In this document: in pieces, positions 56,129-64,000 of the stretch
How positions within the stretch are numbered: position 1 is the first letter of the stretch
How the letters are laid out: each line of letters starts with the position of its first letter
NCBI RefSeq assembly: GCF_001314605.1
Contig: NZ_LIHP01000011.1
Span: forward strand, 62,001 to 126,000
DNA from: Marinobacter sp. HL-58
GTDB lineage: Bacteria; Pseudomonadota; Gammaproteobacteria; Pseudomonadales; Oleiphilaceae
DNA length: 64,000 nt
Direction: 5' to 3'
The notes under the pieces: generated by a model
Told to the model about the DNA's origin: nothing
Database searches by the model: none
What the model saw: the letters and a program-made list of their open reading frames with translations, nothing else
Program-made: the position numbers and the translations under genes

Positions 56129-57064
56129 TCAGGGCTTTGATGTAACTGGTTGGCGATGGCGATTCGGCTGCCGCTGCTGCCCCGGCCTGGAATCGGCCTG
56201 GCGGGTGTTCTTCCGACGTCGCGGGGACGGGTCTCCCGGCAGGCGAAGCTGGCCTTCAAAGACGCTGGCCGTGGGGCCATCCATCATAACAGGGGTCCCC
56301 TCACCCTGCCATTCAATCACCAGATGCCCGCCCTTGAGCTCCACATCCACCCGCGGATCAAGCAGGCCCCGCAGGCACCCTGCAACAACGGCGGCACAGG
56401 CACCACTGCCACAGGCCATGGTTTCACCGGATCCGCGCTCGAATACCCGCAAACGGGCGTGGGTACGGTCAACAATCTGCAGGAACCCGATGTTGGCCCG
56501 GGCCGGGAAGCGGGGATGATTTTCCAGCCGGGGGCCAAGTTCCAGGACCGGTGCGGTATCCACATCATCCACCAACAGCACCCCGTGGGGATTGCCCATG
56601 GACAGGGCGGTAAGCTCGACGGTATCACCGCCCACTTCCACGGTGTAGACATCCTTCCGCCGGTCGGCGGCAAAAGGAATGGCCGGGGGATTCAGCTCCG
56701 GCACCCCCATGTCCACCGTGACCATGCCGCCGCGACCAACCCTGAGCTCAATCACGCCCTTGGCGGTCTGTACCCGGATGACCTTCTTGTTGGTCAGGCG
56801 CTGGTCGCGGACAAAGCGCGCGAAACAACGGGCGCCATTGCCACACTGTTCCACTTCCGAACCGTCGCTGTTGAAGATGCGATAGCGGAAGTCCACGTCC
56901 GGCAGCCCCGGGGGCTCCACCACCAGCAGTTGGTCGAAACCGATGCCAAAATGCCGGTCTGCCAGTTCCCGGATCGTCTCGGGGCGCAGCCGGAACGGCT
57001 GACTGATGGCATCCACCACCATGAAATCATTCCCGAGACCGTGCATCTTGGTGAAGCTGAGCAT
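56129..57064 (-). CDS. dapF: Diaminopimelate epimerase
   Basis: The protein of 311 residues interconverts LL- and meso-diaminopimelate for lysine and peptidoglycan. The two catalytic cysteines are in EQCGNGARC and [11 protein letters not shown] place the start at ATG 57064 ([14 protein letters not shown]) as in the family; ATG 57112, which overlaps the lysA stop as ATGA, would add 16 residues and is a real alternative. An unusual basic tail of about 35 residues ([14 protein letters not shown] and on) extends beyond the normal end. Confidence 0.94.
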   Translation of the reverse strand: MLSFTKMHGLGNDFMVVDAISQPFRLRPETIRELADRHFGIGFDQLLVVEPPGLPDVDFRYRIFNSDGSEVEQCGNGARCFARFVRDQRLTNKKVIRVQTAKGVIELRVGRGGMVTVDMGVPELNPPAIPFAADRRKDVYTVEVGGDTVELTALSMGNPHGVLLVDDVDTAPVLELGPRLENHPRFPARANIGFLQIVDRTHARLRVFERGSGETMACGSGACAAVVAGCLRGLLDPRVDVELKGGHLVIEWQGEGTPVMMDGPTASVFEGQLRLPGDPSPRRRKNTRQADSRPGQQRQPNRHRQPVTSKP

Positions 57065-57108
57065 GGGGCCCTGCCCGCGTCGAGCTTGACTCATAGCATC
57101 ATCCCCAC

Positions 57109-58359
57109 TCATTCCGGCAAACAGCTTTCAGGACCAAGCTGCTCGTCCAGGGTTTCCCTGCGGCGCACCACGTGCACCTGGTCGCCATCCACCATCAGTT
57201 CCGGCGGACGATTACGGGTGTTGTAGTTGGAGCTCATGACAAAACCATAGGCGCCAGCGGAGCGAACTGCCAGCAGATCCCCTGCCTGGAGTCGCATTTT
57301 GCGGTCCTTGCCCAGAAAATCGCCGGTTTCACACACCGGGCCCACCAGGTCCCAGCTCTTCTCCTCTCCATCGTTCCGGGGCGTGACCGGTATGATCGAC
57401 TGCCAGGCGCTGTAGAGGGCGGGGCGGATCAGGTCATTCATCGCCGCATCAATAATGGCGAAATTCCGGTGCTCCGTGCACTTGAGGAATTCCACCCGGG
57501 TGAGAAGGATGCCGGCATTGGCGGCAATGGAGCGCCCAGGCTCCATGATCAGTTCCAGCTTCCGGTCACCAAGGCGCTCTGCCAGTGCCGTCACATAGTC
57601 CGACGGTTGTGGCGGCTGTTCCCGGTCGTAAGTGACACCCAGGCCGCCGCCCATGTCCAGGTGGCGGATCACAATGCCCTTTTCCGCCAGCGAATCAATC
57701 AGTACCAGCACGCGATCCAGGGCATCCAGGAACGGGGTTACCGAGGTCAGTTGGGAACCAATGTGGCAGTCCACACCCTGTATATCCAGGTTCGGCATGG
57801 CCGCGGCGCGCTCGTAAACGGCAGGCGCTTCGGCAATGTCGATACCGAACTTGTTTTCTTTCAGACCGGTAGAGATGTAAGGATGGGTACCGGCATCGAC
57901 ATCGGGATTCACCCGCAGGGAAACCGGCGCCTTCACGCCCAGCTCCCCCGCCACCTCGTTGAGCCGGTCCAGCTCGGTGTCGGATTCCACATTGAAACAG
58001 CGAACACCCGCCTCCAGCGCCCGGCGCATTTCCCAGCGCTGCTTGCCCACACCGGAGAACACGGTCTTGCCGGGCTCACCGCCGGCACGGATAACCCGCT
58101 CCAGCTCACCGGCGGAGACAATATCGAAGCCTGCTCCAAGCCGTGCCAGTACGTTCAGTACGGCGATATTGCTATTGGCTTTTACCGCGTAGCAGACAAG
58201 ATGGGGACGGCCGGCCAGGGCATCATCGTACGCATGATAATGACGCTCCAGGGTGGCGCGGGAATAGACATAGGCCGGTGTGCCAAAGCGCTCGGCAATG
58301 GTTGCGACCGGTACATCTTCGGCGTACAACTCGCCGTTACGGTAATTAAAGTGATCCAT
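57109..58359 (-). CDS. lysA: Diaminopimelate decarboxylase
   Basis: The 416-residue pyridoxal phosphate enzyme makes lysine from meso-diaminopimelate. The cofactor lysine is in [10 protein letters not shown], and [21 protein letters not shown] and GPVCETGD are typical of LysA. AGGA precedes the ATG. It heads the lysA-dapF-DUF484-xerC-cyclase series, all tightly spaced. Confidence 0.96.
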   Translation of the reverse strand: MDHFNYRNGELYAEDVPVATIAERFGTPAYVYSRATLERHYHAYDDALAGRPHLVCYAVKANSNIAVLNVLARLGAGFDIVSAGELERVIRAGGEPGKTVFSGVGKQRWEMRRALEAGVRCFNVESDTELDRLNEVAGELGVKAPVSLRVNPDVDAGTHPYISTGLKENKFGIDIAEAPAVYERAAAMPNLDIQGVDCHIGSQLTSVTPFLDALDRVLVLIDSLAEKGIVIRHLDMGGGLGVTYDREQPPQPSDYVTALAERLGDRKLELIMEPGRSIAANAGILLTRVEFLKCTEHRNFAIIDAAMNDLIRPALYSAWQSIIPVTPRNDGEEKSWDLVGPVCETGDFLGKDRKMRLQAGDLLAVRSAGAYGFVMSSNYNTRNRPPELMVDGDQVHVVRRRETLDEQLGPESCLPE

Positions 58360-58386
58360 GGAAATCCTGAGTCTGTTGGCGGGACA

Positions 58387-58554
58387 CTAGCTGTCGCCGT
58401 TATCATCGTCCCGGCCCTGTTCTGTGTCGCTGGCCTGTTCAGTGGCGGTATCGTTTCCGGAAGGTGCCTCCCGATACAACGGCCCTTTCTGACCGCAGCC
58501 GGCAACAAACCCGGCCATCACCAGCAGGAACAGGATTGTCTGTACTGGCTTCAT
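58387..58554 (-). CDS. lptM: LptM (YifL) small lipoprotein
   Basis: A 55-residue frame encodes MKPVQTILFLLVMAG, a lipobox ending in Cys20, then CGQKGPLY, the LptM/YifL hallmark, and an acidic tail. In E. coli LptM helps the LptD outer membrane assembly mature. Its place directly before lysA is the conserved one. The reading is exact from the sequence: ATG at 58554 and TAG at 58387-58389. Confidence 0.9.
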   Translation of the reverse strand: MKPVQTILFLLVMAGFVAGCGQKGPLYREAPSGNDTATEQASDTEQGRDDDNGDS

Positions 58555-58641
58555 GAGAAGCTGCCCCTGTCATCTGTATGGGCGAAGTATACCTGACCGG
58601 AACCGCACCCGGCGAGACGCCAGGGGCACTGATTCGCCGGC

Positions 58642-61494
58642 TTACAGGTGCTGGTTCAGGGCATTCTCCAGTTCCGCACGGTAGTACAGGTACTGGATCG
58701 TCTGTATGTCCTGCTGGTAAACCCGGGGGTCGAGGTCGTGAGGCAGGTGAAGGTCGGTCAGGTACACCGGATAACGTTCAGGGCTCTGGCGCTGGGAACG
58801 AATGTAATGGGCCACCGCCGGAATCAGTTGATTGCCATACTCCTGCACCGTGAACTCCTGGTCGCCACAGAAGATGTCAAAACGGACCCGGGAATCCCCT
58901 TCCTGAATGCCGACCGCCTGCACATCAAGCCCCGGCAGGGGCAGATTACTGTCGGCATCAGGGCGACGCTCGGCACGCCACTGGCCATCGCGAAGCAACA
59001 CCTCGTAACACCGGGGGCGACCGAAATCCGCTACCGCATCCAGTTGCCGCAACTGGCGACGCTCCGCCAGGTTCTCCAGAAACCGCAGTAACGGCACCAA
59101 CAGATAGCGTCGGTTGACGTATCCCTGCTCCCAGGAAAACACGGAGCCAAGCTCATCGACAACCCACACCCGGGCCTTGTCACCACTGGCCCGGTAAAAC
59201 ACCTGGATGTTGCCGGGTTCGCTGGCATGACAGACTGTCCGCAATGGCAGGTCATCCAGCAGGGCATGGCGGTCAAACACCACCGGCACATAGGATTCCT
59301 GTGGCTTGGCCAGGTATTCCATCAGGGCTCCGCTGTTGTCCAGGGCAACAAAGCCCGGCTCGGTTCCGCTGAACCGAAGCACGAAGAAGCGCCGGTCCAT
59401 CTCGATCACATAGCGCAGAGGATGAGGGCCGGCCCCACCCGCGAAGAAGTGACGCATGACATCGGTGAAAAGCTCATGAACCCGCCGCGCTATGGTGGCG
59501 CCGTGGCCCTTGTTGTGGCTGTGCACCATGATGTCAGGCAGCCGTTCCGGCGCTCCAGCCACCGAGGCCAGCACATTCTTCAGGCACTGGATCAGGGTAT
59601 CACCGGCCGCGTAGTGCTGAAGACTGACCTCGTGCCAGCTGTTGAAGGTAACCTGGTCAATAGTATTCACCAGGTTTTCCCGGCCGCCACTGAAGCCCAG
59701 TGAGTCGTGCCGGGCGCTGAGCTTGTGCAGCCCCCGCTCGGTCAGGCGGGCCTGTGGGTCGAGGCCGACATTGACAAACAGCAGATTCCGCAGTGGGTGC
59801 ACCGCCCTGGACAGCGCCTCCCGGCCTGCAGGTTCCACAGGAAAGGGCAGAAAGGAGCCCAGCGCATCGAGCATTTCCCGTAGCTCCGCCACGGATGCGG
59901 TACTGGTGCCGGCACGCACATTCAGACGGGTGGAACGGCTCAACAACCCGTTGCAGTAGCACCAGACCATCAGCTCGGTGAGATTTCCGGACCGGCGGAT
60001 CACCGGCTGCCAGAAGGCATCCGAGGGATCCTCAAGATCCCGGTATAGCAACCAGCCTTCGTATCCTGCCGCTCCGCCCTGCTCCGACTGATGGTGAAAG
60101 GCCAGATTTTCCTCCGCCAGGGAAGGCGCCAGCCCGGGATTGATCTGCTCGATCTTGCCGGCCTTGCGCTGGAAGGCGGCATACAGCTTTCGCCCCAACA
60201 GGTTCATATCGTTACTGCTGATAGCCGCTCGGGTACCGTGGTCCCGGGCGAGACGCGACAACAGCCGGTAGCTGTGGGTCAGTTCCGCCACCACCGCCCG
60301 GCGCAATGTCACAACGTCCTCCGCACGCCAGCGGGTTCGGTTATCCAGGTTCTCCAGTTCCGCAGCCGACCAGCCCCAGTGATCAACCAGCGACTGCAAC
60401 AGGCCGGTTCGCCAGCTGGAGCCCGGCTGGGCAGACCGGGTCAGGGGCAGGCCGGCTTTCAGGTAGAGACTCTGTCGCACCAGTGCCAGGCGCTCGGGAG
60501 CGTCTTCTCCCAGCAGCCAGTTCTCCAGCCGCTCGTAGAGCAAAACATAGGGATCAAGCCGGTCGGGATTGGTTTCCCCGGCATAGATTGCCGCCTTGAA
60601 AACCCGGGACAACAGCGGCTGCCCCTCGCTCCGGGCATAACATTCAATAAGCAGCAGTTTGAGAATCGATTTCCAGGGGGCATCAATGCCCTTGTACAAC
60701 TGCCAGACACCAGCGCCCAGGAACTCCTCTTGCGGTATGGTCAACGCAGGCCCGAAATCAATGTACTCGTCACCCCGGATAAAACGACAGTCGATCAGCT
60801 GCCTGGCGCACTCGTCATAGCGCCCTTCATCTTCCACCGGAACCAGCCACCACAATGGGTAGCAACCTCCGAGGTGAATGCCGGTGCGATAGAATTCATC
60901 CAGCAGAAGATAATGCTGCGCGCTGCCACAGTTCTCGCCGGTGACTTCAGCGCGCTGCCGACCGGCCCGCCAGTCGGCGGCAGAAAACACGAAGACATGA
61001 AGCTCCACCCCCAGGGAAGATGCCCACTCGGAAAGATTTCCCGCCTTCCGTTCGAGGCAACGCACCCCGCGCTCGGAAAGGTCCGGGCGGTGACACAACC
61101 AGATATCCAGGTCGCTCGCCACCGAATGGCCCAATGTACCGGGGCTGCCCATCAGAAACAGGGCTTCCAGATCCGGCTTTCGTCGCCCTTCATCCTTGAG
61201 AGAGAAGGTCCGCGCCAGCCGCCTGGCCGCATTCAGCGTGGTTTCCGTAGGCCGGTAATGCCCCAGCCCGTAGGGGCAGTCGCTGTCGAGGTAACCCGGA
61301 AGCGCCGGATGGTTAAGATGAAACACCAGCGGCAGCACTTCAAGTACGGACTGTTGCCGGTAGGTCAGGGCTGAGTGGGCACGTTCCCACCGGTGCTGGT
61401 TGACAGCCACGAACCGGTCCCGCAGCCGGCGCAGCGTTTTTCGGTCTATACCCTCGTCAAAATCCAGGGCAATGGGAGCGGTATGGGTGGTCAC
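58642..61494 (-). CDS. cyaA: Class I adenylate cyclase
   Basis: The 950-residue protein has the class I cyclase catalytic region LFLMGSPGTLGHSVASDLD with Gly116, Ser117, Asp128 and Asp130, and the long C-terminal regulatory region typical of enterobacterial and Pseudomonas CyaA. It makes cAMP for CRP/Vfr. I chose GTG 61494 because GGAG lies 6 nt upstream and the conserved part starts soon after; the frame is open 38 codons further. No cyaY lies beside it. Confidence 0.94.
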   Translation of the reverse strand: MTTHTAPIALDFDEGIDRKTLRRLRDRFVAVNQHRWERAHSALTYRQQSVLEVLPLVFHLNHPALPGYLDSDCPYGLGHYRPTETTLNAARRLARTFSLKDEGRRKPDLEALFLMGSPGTLGHSVASDLDIWLCHRPDLSERGVRCLERKAGNLSEWASSLGVELHVFVFSAADWRAGRQRAEVTGENCGSAQHYLLLDEFYRTGIHLGGCYPLWWLVPVEDEGRYDECARQLIDCRFIRGDEYIDFGPALTIPQEEFLGAGVWQLYKGIDAPWKSILKLLLIECYARSEGQPLLSRVFKAAIYAGETNPDRLDPYVLLYERLENWLLGEDAPERLALVRQSLYLKAGLPLTRSAQPGSSWRTGLLQSLVDHWGWSAAELENLDNRTRWRAEDVVTLRRAVVAELTHSYRLLSRLARDHGTRAAISSNDMNLLGRKLYAAFQRKAGKIEQINPGLAPSLAEENLAFHHQSEQGGAAGYEGWLLYRDLEDPSDAFWQPVIRRSGNLTELMVWCYCNGLLSRSTRLNVRAGTSTASVAELREMLDALGSFLPFPVEPAGREALSRAVHPLRNLLFVNVGLDPQARLTERGLHKLSARHDSLGFSGGRENLVNTIDQVTFNSWHEVSLQHYAAGDTLIQCLKNVLASVAGAPERLPDIMVHSHNKGHGATIARRVHELFTDVMRHFFAGGAGPHPLRYVIEMDRRFFVLRFSGTEPGFVALDNSGALMEYLAKPQESYVPVVFDRHALLDDLPLRTVCHASEPGNIQVFYRASGDKARVWVVDELGSVFSWEQGYVNRRYLLVPLLRFLENLAERRQLRQLDAVADFGRPRCYEVLLRDGQWRAERRPDADSNLPLPGLDVQAVGIQEGDSRVRFDIFCGDQEFTVQEYGNQLIPAVAHYIRSQRQSPERYPVYLTDLHLPHDLDPRVYQQDIQTIQYLYYRAELENALNQHL

Positions 61495-61524
61495 GTCGAC
61501 TCCGCGGGAGAGGTTCTTTCCGAT

Positions 61525-61541
61525 ATCATAATCAGTATGAT
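61525..61541. promoter_or_regulatory. Palindrome in the cyaA divergent promoter region
   Basis: ATCATA-ATCAG-TATGAT is a perfect 6-bp inverted repeat with a 5-bp spacer, 31 nt upstream of the cyaA start. It could be an operator or contain a -10 box (TATGAT on minus). Confidence 0.35.
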
Positions 61542-61640
61542 GGACGCATCGTGGCAAAACCGGCAAAAAAATAAAAGCGGGACTACTTTTTGACACTCCC
61601 TGTAACACCCCGCGGCAAAACTGGCTGAGGTTATTGTGTC

Positions 61641-64000
61641 GTGAAAGAATTCTTTATCCGTCGAAACCGGTCTGACGCCCCCCCGGGCACTGAGCGCCGT
61701 ACCCTGATCCGCATCAACGATGAAGGCGCCATTGTCTTTGCCGACCACCATGTGGAGTCGGTTCTGGGTTATGAAGCCAGCGAACTGGAAGGTCGCCCCG
61801 TGCAGTGCATTCTTGCCGCCCGCCAGGACGACCCCTTTGCCCCCGCCCATCGCCACCGCATTGAAAATGGCGAATCGATACTGATTACCTTCCGCCACAA
61901 AGAGGGTTTTTTCTTCACGGCCGGCCTCAGTCTGCGCATGGACATGCGCGATTCGGATCAGGCCGCCAGCGCCGGTATCAGACAGCGTGACCACTCTCCC
62001 GTTGACCACCGCCTGATACGGCTGATGGAACACTCGGCAAACCTGGGCCTGTGGGAACTGGACATCAACAGCAATGAAATGACCTGGACCGATGGCATGT
62101 ATCGTCTGCTGGAGTTGCGACCCGGCAGCGACATCACGCCGGAGCAGGCTCTGTTCTATTGCCAGGCCAGCCAGGGCCGTATCCGCGCACTTATCCGGCG
62201 CTGCATCCGCAACGGCCAGCCCTTCTCGATGACCCTGGAGCTGCTGACCGCCAGGCAAAAGGTGCGTCAGGTGATGCTGACCGGTCGCGCCCTGAAAACC
62301 GGGGAACGGATTCAACGCCTGGGAGGCACCCTGATTGACCAGACCCGGGAGCAGCATCAGCTTCTTGCCCGCAGGCGAGCCGAGCAGCTAATGGGGGCCA
62401 CCATCAACGCCACCGCCGATCTGGTAGTGGCGGTGGATCGTTCACTGAACCTGCTGCACTTCAACCAGGCCTTCAGCCACCAGTTCGAGCGGTCCTTCGG
62501 CCAGAAGCCGGAACCCGGCAACAACCTGGACGCCCTGCTGCAGGATTACCCCAACGAACGGCGGCTGATTGGACGGCTATGGGCCCGGGCCTTCGAGCGG
62601 GACAGCTTCGTGGTGGAAATGCCCATGGCCCAGCAGCACCAGGAACTTCCCCTGTACGAGATTCATTACCAGCGCCTGACCGACGATTCGGGTGAAGTGA
62701 TTGGAGCGGTTCACGTTGCCCGTGATATCTCCGATCGGCTGCAGAACTCCTCGAGCAGTGAATACCGGATCCGGCATGACCCGGTAACGGGGCTGATGAA
62801 TCGCAAGGCCTTCCTGGCCCGCCTGCAGCGCAGCCTGGAACAGAGAGCCGGGCGCGATGGCGGCGACAGCCTGCTGTATCTTGACCTGGACGGTTTTGAT
62901 CACTTCAACGAGGTTGCTGGCAGTGGCACCTGCGACCGCTACCTGCGGGAGCTGGCTGGCAATCTCGGAGTCAGGGTCCGGCAACGGGATGCGCTGGCAA
63001 GACTGGCGGGGGATACCTTCGCGCTGCTGATTGAAAACTGCCCCGAGGCCCGGGCCCGCAAGATTGCCGACGGTATTCTGGAGCTCATCGGCGGATTTGT
63101 TTTCGATTGGCAGGGTAAACAGCTGCAGACAACGGCCAGTGGTGGCCTGTTGTTCCTCGAAAACGAGATGCCAATGGACCCGGAGCAACTGCTCACACAG
63201 GCGGCGGACCTGTGCCACACGGCGAAAACCTCCGGCCGGAACCGCATTCATGCCGCCCGGGCCATGTCACTGTCGATAGACGAAGGCACAACCCAGGGGG
63301 TGCTGGAACAACTCCAACGGGCACTCGACAGTGGTCATGTCAGGCTTGAATACCAGTCGCTGCGGCCGGTTGCCAGCGCCACCTGGGGCGACCATATCGA
63401 GATTCTTACCCGTATACCCGGCGAAACCCCGGACAGCCCGCCCCTCACTCCCGACGCATTCCTGCCGGTTGCTGAACGGTTTGATCTGGCCAAACGCCTT
63501 GATCGCCAGGTGATCCTTCAGACCCTGGCCTGGCTGGAGCAACATCCGCTACTGGAACCGAGGCTCAAGTACTGTGGCTTCAACCTGTCCCTGGCCAGCG
63601 TGCTGGATGACACCTTTGCCGACTTCATGGAGTCCGTGCTGAACGGCTCGTCCTTTGCCCCGGGATGTTTCTGCCTGGAAATCCGCGAAGCCCACGCCAC
63701 CCAGTACCCGGATGATGTAGCCGTACTCTGCGACACCCTGCATCGCATTGGCTGCCGGGTGGCACTGGACGGGGCCGGGGCCTCGGTGGAAAGCTACGGC
63801 CTGGCGGCGAAGCTGCCCGTCGACATCATCAAACTGGACCACAAGATCATGCAACACCTGAGCGACGATCCGGTGCAGCAGGTGATGGTGGAGGCACTGC
63901 ACAAGATTGCATCCGCGTCGGGAAAAGTCACGGTGGCGACCTTCATCGAGAACGACGACACCTTGCGCAAGGTGCGCACACTGGGCATTCATTATGGTCA
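61641..64000 (+). CDS. PAS-GGDEF-EAL protein with degenerate motifs, C-terminus cut by the window
   Basis: A GTG at 61641 (GAGG about 10 nt upstream) opens a frame of at least 786 codons that runs off the right edge. It has three PAS-like segments (about 20-100, 125-235, 245-365), a GGDEF domain (about 375-535) and an EAL domain (from about 550). The cyclase motif reads AGDTF (456-460) instead of GGDEF, so catalysis is unlikely. The EAL motif reads EIL (587-589) and DDFGTG reads DGAGAS; other ligands (Asn in FNLSLAS, Lys in IIKLDHK) remain. It is probably a c-di-GMP receptor of FimX type. It has no membrane segment and is divergent from cyaA. Confidence 0.87.
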   Translation, partial: MKEFFIRRNRSDAPPGTERRTLIRINDEGAIVFADHHVESVLGYEASELEGRPVQCILAARQDDPFAPAHRHRIENGESILITFRHKEGFFFTAGLSLRMDMRDSDQAASAGIRQRDHSPVDHRLIRLMEHSANLGLWELDINSNEMTWTDGMYRLLELRPGSDITPEQALFYCQASQGRIRALIRRCIRNGQPFSMTLELLTARQKVRQVMLTGRALKTGERIQRLGGTLIDQTREQHQLLARRRAEQLMGATINATADLVVAVDRSLNLLHFNQAFSHQFERSFGQKPEPGNNLDALLQDYPNERRLIGRLWARAFERDSFVVEMPMAQQHQELPLYEIHYQRLTDDSGEVIGAVHVARDISDRLQNSSSSEYRIRHDPVTGLMNRKAFLARLQRSLEQRAGRDGGDSLLYLDLDGFDHFNEVAGSGTCDRYLRELAGNLGVRVRQRDALARLAGDTFALLIENCPEARARKIADGILELIGGFVFDWQGKQLQTTASGGLLFLENEMPMDPEQLLTQAADLCHTAKTSGRNRIHAARAMSLSIDEGTTQGVLEQLQRALDSGHVRLEYQSLRPVASATWGDHIEILTRIPGETPDSPPLTPDAFLPVAERFDLAKRLDRQVILQTLAWLEQHPLLEPRLKYCGFNLSLASVLDDTFADFMESVLNGSSFAPGCFCLEIREAHATQYPDDVAVLCDTLHRIGCRVALDGAGASVESYGLAAKLPVDIIKLDHKIMQHLSDDPVQQVMVEALHKIASASGKVTVATFIENDDTLRKVRTLGIHYG

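Noticed and set aside
60091..61374. 427-codon plus-strand frame
   Set aside because: It is antisense to cyaA and lacks domain signatures or a ribosome site.

Overview
The window looks like chromosomal core sequence of a marine gammaproteobacterium close to Marinobacter (inference from gene content and order; no rRNA or housekeeping marker is present that would settle the genus). The reasons are Pseudomonas-type neighbourhoods (rph-crc-pyrE; pilT/pilU-yggS-proC-yggT-metX-metW-rdgB-hemW; cyaA-lptM-lysA-dapF-DUF484-xerC), FadL and acyl-CoA dehydrogenase genes suited to lipid or hydrocarbon use, a phasin, and three kinds of short intergenic palindromic repeat. I see no prophage, insertion sequence, CRISPR array, tRNA or rRNA. 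GC content looks even throughout and nothing looks recently transferred.

Layout. 1-4.9 kb: spoT (partial), rpoZ, gmk and yicC on the minus strand; rph on plus; a nuclease-type gene that best matches the catabolite regulator Crc; pyrE. 4.9-12.2 kb: a DUF4124 protein, a phasin, a lipoprotein, DUF2782, polA, an unknown gene and fadL. 12.2-19.2 kb: the twitching motors pilU and pilT separated by a structured repeat, then yggS-proC-yggT and a dynamin-like GTPase. 19.3-26.5 kb: an overlapping run metX-metW-DUF4426-rdgB-hemW-membrane protein, facing trmB, comM and ubiK. 26.6-28.8 kb: a sigma54/NtrC-type regulatory region in front of glnK-amtB, then a terminator and two repeats. 28.8-36 kb: divergent speE/speA, an ECF sigma factor with a ChrR anti-sigma factor, a short-chain dehydrogenase and a large acyl-CoA dehydrogenase. 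36-46 kb: tcdA, an antiporter, several metabolic enzymes, a 30-codon gene with its own terminator, an AraC regulator, cardiolipin synthase and a GntR regulator. 46-52 kb: a PlpD-like patatin/outer-membrane protein, two unknown proteins and a large periplasmic-sensing histidine kinase. 52-64 kb: DUF2789, a diguanylate cyclase, xerC, DUF484, dapF, lysA, lptM, cyaA, and a divergent PAS-GGDEF-EAL protein with degenerate catalytic motifs that runs off the right edge.

How it fits together. Signalling is prominent: (p)ppGpp (spoT), cAMP (cyaA), c-di-GMP (one apparently active cyclase and one probable receptor), nitrogen status (glnK-amtB), carbon catabolite control (crc) and a singlet-oxygen type ECF pair. 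The most unusual signal is a repeat family with a nearly constant 54-nt core holding two small hairpins, enclosed by long inverted arms. The middle of the arms differs between the two copies but always stays self-complementary, including a compensatory base-pair change. One copy fills the pilT-pilU gap and the other sits after amtB. A second candidate is the 30-codon peptide gene at 42.6 kb, and a third is a promoter-plus-terminator unit directly in front of spoT.
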